A stretch of 64,000 nt of DNA from Marinobacter sp. SS5-14b. Its GTDB lineage: Bacteria; Pseudomonadota; Gammaproteobacteria; Pseudomonadales; Oleiphilaceae. Shown piece by piece: positions 1 to 7,795 of this stretch. The notes under the pieces are model-generated. The model was not told the origin of the DNA. It searched no databases and was given only the letters and a program-made list of their open reading frames with translations. The stretch is from the NCBI RefSeq assembly GCF_030541005.1, contig NZ_JASSVM010000002.1:434001-498000 (forward strand). Direction: 5' to 3'. Made by a program: the position numbers and the translations under genes. Every line of letters begins with the position of its first letter. The first letter of the stretch is position 1.

Positions 1-1813
1 ATGCCGAGCTGGTGTGCAGAGTGGAATACACCAGGTGTCCGGTCATGGCTGCGTGGAAGGCAACATCGGCGGTTTCCTGGTCCCGTATTTCGCCCAGCAG
101 GATAACGTCCGGGTCCTGCCGCAGTATGGCTCGCAGTATGCTGGCAAAGTTCAGGCCGATGCGGTCCTTCACGGGCACCTGGCCCGCCATGTCGACGTGG
201 AACTCCACCGGGTCTTCGATGGTCACGTAGTTGCGCTCGGAGCTGGCGTTATGTTGCAGCAGCGCATACAGGGTCGTGGTTTTGCCGCTGCCTGTAGGGC
301 CAGTGGCGAGAATGATGCCCTGGGGCTGGGCAACCACATGCATCAGTCGCTTCAGGTTGTGGGTTGATAACCCGAGATCTTCCAGGGATTGAGCGGATGA
401 CTGCCGTTCGAGAACCCGCATCACCACTTTTTCGCCATTGATGGTGGGCAGGGTGGATATCCGCAAATCCACGATACGCATCGGCGTTTTTACCGTGATC
501 CGGCCATCCTGGGGCCTGCGGCGCTCGGTAATGTCCATTTCGGCCATCACCTTGATGCGGGAAACCACCGACATCAACAGGTTGGTCGGTATCTGGATTT
601 TGTCTTGCAGCACGCCGTCAATCCGGTAGCGAACCACCAGTGACTTGGTGCGGGGGTGAACGTGTATGTCGCTGGCGCCCAGTCGCAGGGCTTCCAGGAT
701 GATGGCGTTGACCAGGCGAATGGCGGGCGGTTCTTCCGAACTGCCGAGTAATTGTTCAAGGGATTCCTGATCGCCGTCGTCGTCGAGAACAATTTCGACA
801 CCCTCGTAAGGGTCGTCAGTGCCTACTTTGGTGGCGATGTCATCCAGATCGCTGGTTTCGCCAAAAAGTTCCGTCAGTTTGGCCTGCATCTGGGAGGTTT
901 CACAGAGCAGCGGGTGAATGGTGTAGCCGGTCATGAACCCGAGCTCGTCAATCAGGTTCACGTCCATCGGATCCACCATGGCTAGGCGCAGGCGCTGGCC
1001 TTGCACGCGCATGGGAAGTACCAGCTGTCGAGTGCAGATTTTTTGGGGGATCAGCGACAGCACGCTGGGGTCGGCCTGGAACTCTCGCAGATCGACATCT
1101 TCGAACATCATGTCGTCACGGAGCAGTTCAAACACTTTACGGAACTCGACCCAGTCGTACTTCAGCAGGGTGCGAATCACCGGGCTCTTCTTGCTCTGCA
1201 TTTCCCGGTGCAGCTGCTGAATCTGCTGGGCATTCAGCCAGCCTTTTTTGTGCAGCATGATGGCAAGCTGGCTGCGGTTAGTGGCCGTCAGCTTGCTGAT
1301 GGTTTCCAGATCCTTGCTCTGCTTTTTGGTTTGCTGTTCGAGGGCCCGGGTGCGCTGAATCAGTTCGTACTGCTCCAGTGCCAGCGCAATGGTGAGGCGG
1401 ATGTCGTCGTCGTTCCAGGGCTTGAGAATAAAGCGGTATACCGCACCATCGCGGATGGAGCCCATTACGGCATCGGTATTCGCATGGCCGGTCAGCATGA
1501 TACGAATGGTCTGAGGCCAACGCTCCCGCACCTCACTCAGCAGCTCGCTGCCGTTCATGCCGGGCATCATGAAGTCCGTCATGATCAATTCGACCGGCTG
1601 CTTTTCCATAATGGTCAGCGCTTCTTTGCCGTTTTGGGCGAACAGCAACTCGTAGTTTTCCCGCTGGAAGACCCGCCGCAGCGAGGCCAGTATGTTTGGC
1701 TCGTCGTCTACCAGCAGCAGCCGGTAGGGCGCTTTTTTCTGGTCTGCGGTGGCGCCGGCCTCGGGGGCGCCGGCTTCTTTACCGTAGAACAGTGACGCGT
1801 AACGTTTTGCCAT
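1..1813 (-). CDS. Receiver domain fused to a GspE/PilB-family ATPase (C-terminus cut by window edge)
   Basis: About 604 codons are visible, starting at an ATG at 1813 and running off the left edge. Residues about 30-150 form a CheY-like receiver with acidic residues DDE (36-38) and phospho-acceptor D80 in MTDFMMPG. A GspE N-terminal-type region follows, then a type II secretion/type IV pilus ATPase domain with Walker A GPTGSGKT (about residue 503) and Walker B VILLGEIRD (about 565). Such ATPases are cytoplasmic hexameric motors for pilus or pseudopilus assembly. It is the last visible gene of a six-gene operon of kinases, receivers and a small GTPase; the preceding gene ends 9 bp upstream. 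Phosphorylation-controlled motor activity or localisation is an inference. No other pilus or secretion gene is visible. The Cys4 zinc motif expected near the C-terminus would lie outside the window. Confidence 0.88.
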   Translation of the reverse strand, partial: MAKRYASLFYGKEAGAPEAGATADQKKAPYRLLLVDDEPNILASLRRVFQRENYELLFAQNGKEALTIMEKQPVELIMTDFMMPGMNGSELLSEVRERWPQTIRIMLTGHANTDAVMGSIRDGAVYRFILKPWNDDDIRLTIALALEQYELIQRTRALEQQTKKQSKDLETISKLTATNRSQLAIMLHKKGWLNAQQIQQLHREMQSKKSPVIRTLLKYDWVEFRKVFELLRDDMMFEDVDLREFQADPSVLSLIPQKICTRQLVLPMRVQGQRLRLAMVDPMDVNLIDELGFMTGYTIHPLLCETSQMQAKLTELFGETSDLDDIATKVGTDDPYEGVEIVLDDDGDQESLEQLLGSSEEPPAIRLVNAIILEALRLGASDIHVHPRTKSLVVRYRIDGVLQDKIQIPTNLLMSVVSRIKVMAEMDITERRRPQDGRITVKTPMRIVDLRISTLPTINGEKVVMRVLERQSSAQSLEDLGLSTHNLKRLMHVVAQPQGIILATGPTGSGKTTTLYALLQHNASSERNYVTIEDPVEFHVDMAGQVPVKDRIGLNFASILRAILRQDPDVILLGEIRDQETADVAFHAAMTGHLVYSTLHTSSA

Positions 1814-1822
1814 CAAACTTCC

Positions 1823-2971
1823 TTAGTTAATCGGTAAGGTCATCAGCACGCGAGTGCCGGTGCCTTCGCGGGAGTCGAGCTGAAGCCGGCCACCATGTGC
1901 TCGGGCGGTGTCCAGGGCAACGGTGAGACCCAGGCCCGTGCCGGAGCCAATCGGACGGCTGGTAAAAAAGGCGTCGAACACCTTGGGCCGTTGGTCTTCC
2001 GGGATGCCGCTGCCGTTGTCCTGGATGACGATGTGAATGTCTCCCTGCTGGATCAGGGTTTTGACCAGAATGCGGCCGGGGCCCTTGTCCGGCTCGGCAT
2101 CCCGAATGGCCTGGGCCGCGTTATCCAACAGGTTGAAAAACGTTTGCGACAGCTTTGATGGATGCCCGGAAACCTCCGGCACGTTCTCAAGCCGTTCGAC
2201 GATTTCAAGGCCGTGGCTGTATTCGGTCTGGACCAGGTGAATGGCGCTGGTCAGCAAACTGTTGATGTTGCAGCGGGTGTAGTCAGCCTGATCGATGCTG
2301 GAGAAGGTTTTGAGATCGGAAACAATGCTGGCGATGCGTTTGGCGCCGTCAATGGATTCCGCGAGCAGATCGTTGAAATCGGCCATCAGGTCCTGGTTGG
2401 CAGGGGTCTCCGGAAGTACTTCCGCCAGATCTTTCACGTACTCCCGGGCCACCCGCAGATTGCTGCTGATGAAGCCAATGGGGTTATTGATCTCGTGGGC
2501 GACACCCGCGGCCAGCTGGCCAACCGAACGCAGGCGTGCGCTTTCGTAGAGTTCCTGCTGAGTTTGCTTGATCACGCTGACCTGTTCATCCACCTGTTGC
2601 TGCAGCTGATCGGACAGGGCCCGGTAGCGGGCTTCAGACGCCTTCAGGGCCTCATTCTGTCGCTGCAGTTCGGCGTAGCCTGCTTCGGTGGCATCGTGGT
2701 GTAGGTTGGCGGCCAGTCGGTATTTGGCGACGAACATCATCAGGAAGCCCACCATGTCGGCTGCCGCTTGACGCTCCTGCTCATGTTCACCGCCGCTAAG
2801 CCAGCCGACAGTTTCCAGGTTGAACTCCACCGGCACGGCATCGGCTCCGGGGCGGCTTGCGCCCAGGGCTATCGGTTTAGCACACAGGTCACTCAGGCAG
2901 CGGTTCAGCCGGTCGAGCTGGTCGTTGCTCAGGAGATCATTGAGCGTTGGGTCGTCTTCGAAATTACGCAC
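1823..2971 (-). CDS. Soluble sensor histidine kinase
   Basis: The product is 382 aa with no transmembrane segment. Residues 1-90 match nothing I recognise. A coiled coil (about 90-145) leads into a HisKA domain with VAHEINNP (phospho-accepting H159), then a HATPase_c domain with N box LLDNAAQAI and glycine boxes DNGSGIP and GTGLGLTVA. I start it at the GTG at 2971 because GGAGG sits about 6 bp upstream; an extended frame to 3058 would overlap the GTPase by 95 bp without a ribosome site. With this start it overlaps the upstream GTPase stop by 8 bp, implying translational coupling. Likely partners are the receivers encoded in the same operon, including the one on the ATPase. The input signal is unknown. 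Confidence 0.88.
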   Translation of the reverse strand: MRNFEDDPTLNDLLSNDQLDRLNRCLSDLCAKPIALGASRPGADAVPVEFNLETVGWLSGGEHEQERQAAADMVGFLMMFVAKYRLAANLHHDATEAGYAELQRQNEALKASEARYRALSDQLQQQVDEQVSVIKQTQQELYESARLRSVGQLAAGVAHEINNPIGFISSNLRVAREYVKDLAEVLPETPANQDLMADFNDLLAESIDGAKRIASIVSDLKTFSSIDQADYTRCNINSLLTSAIHLVQTEYSHGLEIVERLENVPEVSGHPSKLSQTFFNLLDNAAQAIRDAEPDKGPGRILVKTLIQQGDIHIVIQDNGSGIPEDQRPKVFDAFFTSRPIGSGTGLGLTVALDTARAHGGRLQLDSREGTGTRVLMTLPIN

Positions 2972-3635
2972 CGGACGCCTCCGGGTTGTTGCGGCTGAGC
3001 CTCTCCACAAACTGTTGCCGGCTGATGTCATGATCGGTGGCAAGCCGGAACTCGTCATCGATCACCGTGTACAGCCGGTCCAGCAGTATCCGGAAGGTTT
3101 CGATCACCCCGTCACCCTTTAAAGCCGCTGCCATGACCAGCGGTGACCAGGGGGTGCCTGCCCAGCGTGTTTGAAGTTCCTCTTCCGGCACCACGCCGGG
3201 TATGTCCCGTTTGTTGAACTGCACCACCATGGGCAGGGTATCGATATCCAGGCCGACCTTTTCCAGGTTCTCCTCCAGGTTGCCGAACGCGGTGGCGTTG
3301 TTGTCTTGCTGTGAGGGCTGGGAGTCGGCCACGAACACCACGCCGTCGGCGCGGGACAACACCGCTTTGCGGGTGCTGTCGTGCTGAACCTGACCGGGCA
3401 CGGTATACAGTTTCAGGCGCAGGTCGAGGCCGGAACTGCCGCGCAGACCAATGGGCAGCATGTCGAAAAACAGCGTTCGGTCATCCCGGGTTTCCAGCAC
3501 CATCAATTCGCCCTTGCGCTCGGGATTGAGCAGGGAATGCAGCTGCATCAGGTTGGTGGTCTTGCCGCTCAGGGCGGGGCCGTAGAACACCACTTTCAGT
3601 GCAAGCTTGTTGTCGTCCGGGCTGAAGTCAGGCAT
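2964..3635 (-). CDS. MglA/Arf-like small GTPase
   Basis: The product is a 223-aa cytoplasmic Ras-like GTPase. The G1 P-loop GPALSGKT is at residues 19-26, the switch II region reads TVPGQ in place of the Ras DxxG, and the G4 motif is NKRD. This form is typical of the bacterial MglA/Arf-like group, in which MglA sets polarity of motility machinery in Myxococcus. Here the gene is embedded in a phosphorelay operon together with a receiver-fused pilus/secretion ATPase, so a role in positioning or activating that motor is a reasonable inference. No MglB/roadblock GAP is recognisable nearby. It overlaps the downstream kinase gene by 8 bp and follows the receiver gene by 15 bp. Confidence 0.85.
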   Translation of the reverse strand: MPDFSPDDNKLALKVVFYGPALSGKTTNLMQLHSLLNPERKGELMVLETRDDRTLFFDMLPIGLRGSSGLDLRLKLYTVPGQVQHDSTRKAVLSRADGVVFVADSQPSQQDNNATAFGNLEENLEKVGLDIDTLPMVVQFNKRDIPGVVPEEELQTRWAGTPWSPLVMAAALKGDGVIETFRILLDRLYTVIDDEFRLATDHDISRQQFVERLSRNNPEASGA

Positions 3636-3650
3636 TGGATCTCACTTGGT

Positions 3651-4175
3651 TCAGTCGTCACTCAGAAGCACGGAGCCATCGGCATCGCGCTGTACCCGGG
3701 TGATGCCCGGATTGTCGGCTTCCAGCCTCAACAGTTCGTCCTCCCTGGCTTTGATCAGTGCCCGCTGGGCGTCGTTCTCTTCCCGCAGGCGCTGGTTTTC
3801 TTTGTGCAGCTGGTACAGATCGATGGCGGACTTGAGGGCAGCAACCACCTCGTAATCGTCCCAGGGCTTGGACAGATACCGGTACACTTCGGCCTGGTTG
3901 ATGGCTTTGATCATGGATTCGCGATCGCCGTAGGCGCTGAGCACCAGTCGAATGGCGTGGGGCTGCTTCTGTTTGGCAAACTGCAGATAGGTAACGCCAT
4001 CGGCAGTGGGCATCTGGTAATCGGAGACAATGACCGCGTATTCGTGCTCCAGCAGGCCACTCAGGGCATCTTCTACCTTGCTGTAGGTATCTATCTGCCA
4101 GCCCTGGGGTTTCAGCAACCGCCGCAGGCTGTTCAGGATGTTCGGTTCGTCGTCTACCAGCTGAATTCTGATCAT
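3651..4175 (-). CDS. Response regulator, receiver domain with coiled-coil tail
   Basis: The product is 174 aa. Residues 1-120 form a receiver with acidic pocket DDE (8-10), phospho-acceptor D52 in SDYQMP and the conserved lysine in YLSKPWDD. The C-terminal 50 residues are charged and helical with no recognisable DNA-binding or enzymatic domain, so it may act as a phosphate shuttle or by protein-protein contact. The YxSKPWDD signature also occurs in the two other receivers of this operon, suggesting they arose by duplication. Its ATG overlaps the stop of the upstream receiver/HD-GYP gene in an ATGA junction. Confidence 0.87.
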   Translation of the reverse strand: MIRIQLVDDEPNILNSLRRLLKPQGWQIDTYSKVEDALSGLLEHEYAVIVSDYQMPTADGVTYLQFAKQKQPHAIRLVLSAYGDRESMIKAINQAEVYRYLSKPWDDYEVVAALKSAIDLYQLHKENQRLREENDAQRALIKAREDELLRLEADNPGITRVQRDADGSVLLSDD

Positions 4176-5548
4176 GCCGGGTTCTCCGTTTCGTCGTCGT
4201 CCGGTCGGTGTACATACAGAGTGTAGCGGTGTCCGTCGGGCTCGCCTTTTTCGAAGGCAGCGAGCTTGTCGATCAGCATGGCGGTCATTTCCTTGCCTTC
4301 GTTCAGCAAAAGCATGCCGGAGGCCGCGTAGAGGTTTTTGGCCAGTACCATGCCGGGCTTCAGGCGCAGGGTGTCGAGGATCATGATGGACGGGTCTTCG
4401 TGATCGACGTCCGGCGCCAGCTCAATCAGCATTTCAATAAAGCGGTCGGTCAGCTCCGGGTCGTAGAGCCTGTCCCGGTAACGCTTGAGCAGTTTGATGG
4501 CGTTGTCCCGGTTGACCTTGCGCTCCAGGATCAGGCCGAACTGGAGCTCGATAAAGTCCACGGCCAGTTTGAGAATGCGAGATTCCAAGGGAATCTCGCT
4601 GCCTTCCAGACGCTCGGGCACGCCGTAACCGTTCCATTTCTCCTGATGATGCCGAATGATCTTCGCGGTGTCTTTCAGGGGTTCCAGGGCCATCAGGATC
4701 TGTTCGCCGGCTACAGGGTATTTCAGGTATTCCAGGCGTTGATCCTTGCTGAGCAGGTCAGAGGGGGCCATAAACAAATCGTCTGGCCAGCTCAGCTTGC
4801 CCAGGTTGTACAGGGCCGCTGCCATGGCCAGGTTGCGGATTTGCTCGGCGTTCAGGCCGATAAACTCGCCGAACACCTTGACCAGAGTGATGACCTTGGC
4901 GTTGGGTTGCCGGTTGGCGGGCAGGCGTTTGTTGATGAGGGATGAAAACACCTCGGTGGTGGTCACGTAGCTCTGGCTCAGTTCCTTGTAGGCGAGGTCG
5001 AGCATGTCTGCGGTTTCTTTCAGCTCTTCCGTGCGTTCGCGAACTTTGTCTTCCAGGCTGACGTTCAGATCCTGCAGCTCTTTGTTCTGCTTGCGGGTGA
5101 GTTTCTCAAGGGCCAGCCGGCGTCGTTCTGAATACTGGAATGCCAGAGCCTGACGAATGATCAGGCGCAGCTCGTCGTCATCCCAGGGCTTGCTGATGTA
5201 ACGATAGATCTGACCATCGTTGATGGCTTTGACGGTGGACGTAATATCGGCGTAGCCGGTGAGCAGGATCCGGATGCACCAGGGGTATTTGCGGCGAATT
5301 TCTGCCAGCAAGGTGGGGCCGTCCATGCCGGGCATGCGGGCATCGGAAATCACCAGGTCGAATTTGTCCGCAGCCATGGCTTCCAGCGCTTCTTCCCCGG
5401 AATGGGCAATGGTCAGCTGCCAGGGCTCCTGCCGTAACACGCGCTTCAGGCTGCGGAGGATGTTTTCTTCATCATCCACCAACAGCAGCCTGGCGTTTGC
5501 AGGCGAGCCCTCCTGGGCGGTGCCGGATTGGGGGGTGGAGTCAGCCAT
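4172..5548 (-). CDS. Response regulator with degenerate HD-GYP domain
   Basis: The product is 458 aa. An N-terminal receiver (about 18-140; DDE and D69 in ISDARMPG) is joined by a long coiled coil (about 145-195) to an HD-GYP-like domain (about 200-375) and a helical tail. HD-GYP proteins normally hydrolyse cyclic di-GMP using an HD metal pair and a GYP loop. Here the expected HDIGK reads YNLGK and the expected HHExxDGxGYP reads HHQEKWNGYGVP, so the first metal-binding histidine-aspartate pair is lost. Catalysis is therefore doubtful; a c-di-GMP receptor or scaffold role is possible. It overlaps both neighbours (8 bp upstream, 4 bp downstream). Confidence 0.85.
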   Translation of the reverse strand: MADSTPQSGTAQEGSPANARLLLVDDEENILRSLKRVLRQEPWQLTIAHSGEEALEAMAADKFDLVISDARMPGMDGPTLLAEIRRKYPWCIRILLTGYADITSTVKAINDGQIYRYISKPWDDDELRLIIRQALAFQYSERRRLALEKLTRKQNKELQDLNVSLEDKVRERTEELKETADMLDLAYKELSQSYVTTTEVFSSLINKRLPANRQPNAKVITLVKVFGEFIGLNAEQIRNLAMAAALYNLGKLSWPDDLFMAPSDLLSKDQRLEYLKYPVAGEQILMALEPLKDTAKIIRHHQEKWNGYGVPERLEGSEIPLESRILKLAVDFIELQFGLILERKVNRDNAIKLLKRYRDRLYDPELTDRFIEMLIELAPDVDHEDPSIMILDTLRLKPGMVLAKNLYAASGMLLLNEGKEMTAMLIDKLAAFEKGEPDGHRYTLYVHRPDDDETENPA

Positions 5549-6392
5549 GGTTGTCCGGGTCCGGTTGGGTTACGGGCAGCGTTATTCTGAAACGGGTGCC
5601 TTGCCCAGGCGTGCTGCTGGCCTCAATCTTGCCGTTGTGTTTTTCGACGATGTTGAACGACAGTGAAAGCCCAAGCCCGGTACCCTTGCCGATAGGTTTG
5701 GTGGTAAAGAAAGGCTCGAAGATGCGGTTGAGGTGCTCTTCGGAAATGCCTTTGCCGGTGTCCTCCACCTCTATCTCCACGTTGCCGTTGGTGTGGCGCG
5801 TGCGAACCGTGATCTTCCCAAACTCTTCGATGGCGTGGGCCGCGTTCACCAGCAGGTTCATGATCACCTGATTGAGCTGGGACATGATGCACTCGATCTC
5901 TGGCAGCTCACCGAACTCGCGGATCACTTCGGCTTTGTACTTCAGCTCGTTGTTGACCACATTGAGGGTGGTTTCGATGCCTCGGTGCAGGTCGGCCAGT
6001 TTGAACTCCTCATCCTCGATGTATGAAAAGTCCTTCATGGCGGAAATAATGGTTTTGACCCGCTCGATACCTTCTCTGGATTCTGCCAGCAGGTCTTTCA
6101 GATCGTCGCGAAGGTAGTCGTAGTCAATGTTCTGTTTGATCAGCCGCAGGTCTTCCAGAGATTTTGCGGAATCGACCGCATCGGTCAGCCGGAACAGGTC
6201 GGTGAGGTAACTCTCCAGGCTTTGCAGGTTGGAATAGACATAGCCCACCGGGTTGTTGATCTCGTGGGCGACACCGGCGGCTAACTGGCCGATGGCCGCG
6301 AGCTTCTCCGACTGCAGCAGCTGCCGGTTGGCTTGCTCGAGCTTCGCGTTCAGGGCTTCCTGGTCGGCATTGGTAGGAGCAGCATGTGTCAT
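5541..6392 (-). CDS. Soluble sensor histidine kinase, first gene of the signalling operon
   Basis: The product is 283 aa without membrane segments. A short N-terminal coiled coil is followed directly by HisKA (VAHEINNP, H43) and HATPase_c (N box LLVNAAHAIE; DTGKGI; GTGLGLSL). There is no recognisable sensor domain, so the signal probably comes through a partner protein. I chose the ATG at 6392 rather than a TTG at 6467, whose extra 25 residues are not kinase-like. The kinase core resembles that of the kinase at 1823-2971, so one operon carries two related kinases. It overlaps the following receiver/HD-GYP gene by 8 bp. Confidence 0.87.
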   Translation of the reverse strand: MTHAAPTNADQEALNAKLEQANRQLLQSEKLAAIGQLAAGVAHEINNPVGYVYSNLQSLESYLTDLFRLTDAVDSAKSLEDLRLIKQNIDYDYLRDDLKDLLAESREGIERVKTIISAMKDFSYIEDEEFKLADLHRGIETTLNVVNNELKYKAEVIREFGELPEIECIMSQLNQVIMNLLVNAAHAIEEFGKITVRTRHTNGNVEIEVEDTGKGISEEHLNRIFEPFFTTKPIGKGTGLGLSLSFNIVEKHNGKIEASSTPGQGTRFRITLPVTQPDPDNHG

Positions 6393-6790
6393 AGCGGTAC
6401 CTGCAGGTGCGCGGACTGGGCAGTCGTTGTTGTATTTGTACCGTCCGGTATCGGCCGGACCGGGCAAGCCTGTAAATTCAAATAATTTTGATCTGGAACA
6501 AGTATAGACTCGTAGAATTCAGGTTTCGGTTAATTTTGGTATCTGTTCAAGGGGCTTAAGTTATTAATTCCATATGGATTATGTGGATATTGCCTTTCCG
6601 CTTGATTGCAATTTACTCATAAGTCTCTGTTTGGCCTGCATCGAGTGTCGTGGCCCTGTTTTGTGATGAGCCTCACAAAACTGTGTCTTCCCATGCAGAA
6701 TTGTTAAGAATCGTAGCGCCTTAGCGACCGGACCATGAGCTTGCGCTATTCTCGTACGCTAAATAAGACTTTTGTCGGACACCCACGTTC
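6393..6790. other. Intergenic region between divergent signalling genes
   Basis: This stretch of about 400 bp separates the leftward kinase operon from the rightward diguanylate cyclase. No convincing gene is present. It is AT-rich compared with its surroundings and should carry both promoters. The one clear element is the CRP-type palindrome annotated separately. Confidence 0.7.
6659..6680. promoter_or_regulatory. CRP/Vfr-type palindromic operator
   Basis: The sequence reads TTTTGTGA-TGAGCC-TCACAAAA: two perfect 8-bp inverted arms around a 6-bp spacer. It contains the exact TGTGA-N6-TCACA consensus of the CRP/Vfr family. It lies about 110 bp upstream of the diguanylate cyclase start and about 270 bp from the divergent kinase start, so it could serve either promoter. 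Binding by cAMP-CRP is inferred from the consensus only. Confidence 0.65.
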
Positions 6791-7795
6791 ATGCTTCACC
6801 GCCTTAAAAACGACTTCCGGTTATCCATTATCACACTGCTTGGCATCAGTGCGATTCTGGGTATTTCGCCCTTTGCGATCATGCGCTTTGTTGAGGGTAA
6901 TCCGCTTGCCGGCTGGGTTGATCTGGGTATTCTGTCAGGCATCGTAGCCAGCCTTGTGTATGCCTGGGTAACCGGCGATACCCGGCGCAGCGGTATGTTC
7001 CTGGCGTTCATCATCTGTGCCGGTGCCGTGGTGGTGGGGGCGGTGATGGGCGAGGCCGGGCTGTTCTGGCTGTTTCCCTGCCTGGTGACCACTTTTTTTC
7101 TGGTATCGAGCTGGGTTGCCGCGGTTCTGAACCTTGGGTCGGTATTGGCGCTGATGTCCATTGAAACCGCGTACAGCTCGCCTGTGCAGATGTGGACCTT
7201 CGCGGCCACGGCGACGGTCGTCAGTGCCTGTGCTTACGTGTTTGCCTACCGCAATCAGGATCAGCGGGAACGGCTGGAGCACCTGGCCACTATTGATCCC
7301 CTCACCGGAGTCAAGAACCGGCGCTCGATGGATGAGGAGCTGGATCTGGCTGCGGCGAACGCCGAACGGACCGGTTTGCCCTATGCCCTGGTGATGCTGG
7401 ACCTGGATCACTTCAAGCAGATTAACGACGTGTACGGCCACGGCGTTGGCGACAATGTACTGACCGACCTGGTGTCGTTGATCGAACACAATACTCGCAG
7501 GTCTGATCAGCTCTTTCGCTACGGCGGTGAGGAGTTTGTGCTGCTGTTGCCCGGCGTGGACGGCGACGGTCTGCAGTCGGTCATGAATAACCTGCAGCAG
7601 GTGCTACGCAAGCGCCTGAAGTACCCCGGAGGCCCGGTTACCTCTTCGTTCGGCGTGGCTTTGTTGCGCCACGGTGAAAGCGTTGAGAGCTGGTTAACCC
7701 GGGCGGATGAAGCGCTCTACAAAGCCAAGGAAGCCGGCCGGGACCGGATTATCTTTGCGGACGAGTCGGGTCAGGTTGTTGCGGCACCGGCCTGA
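6791..7795 (+). CDS. Membrane-bound diguanylate cyclase
   Basis: The product is 334 aa. Residues 10-155 contain about five or six hydrophobic membrane segments without a large periplasmic loop. Residues 160-330 form a GGDEF domain beginning at DPLTGVKNRR. The active site GGEEF is at 245-249, the metal/substrate segment LDLDHFKQIND precedes it, and an inhibitory-site RxxD (RRSD, 236-239) sits five residues before GGEEF. It should make c-di-GMP from two GTP and be subject to product inhibition. Its promoter region holds a CRP-type palindrome. The 3' end overlaps the convergent MATE transporter gene by 25 bp. Confidence 0.92.
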   Translation: MLHRLKNDFRLSIITLLGISAILGISPFAIMRFVEGNPLAGWVDLGILSGIVASLVYAWVTGDTRRSGMFLAFIICAGAVVVGAVMGEAGLFWLFPCLVTTFFLVSSWVAAVLNLGSVLALMSIETAYSSPVQMWTFAATATVVSACAYVFAYRNQDQRERLEHLATIDPLTGVKNRRSMDEELDLAAANAERTGLPYALVMLDLDHFKQINDVYGHGVGDNVLTDLVSLIEHNTRRSDQLFRYGGEEFVLLLPGVDGDGLQSVMNNLQQVLRKRLKYPGGPVTSSFGVALLRHGESVESWLTRADEALYKAKEAGRDRIIFADESGQVVAAPA

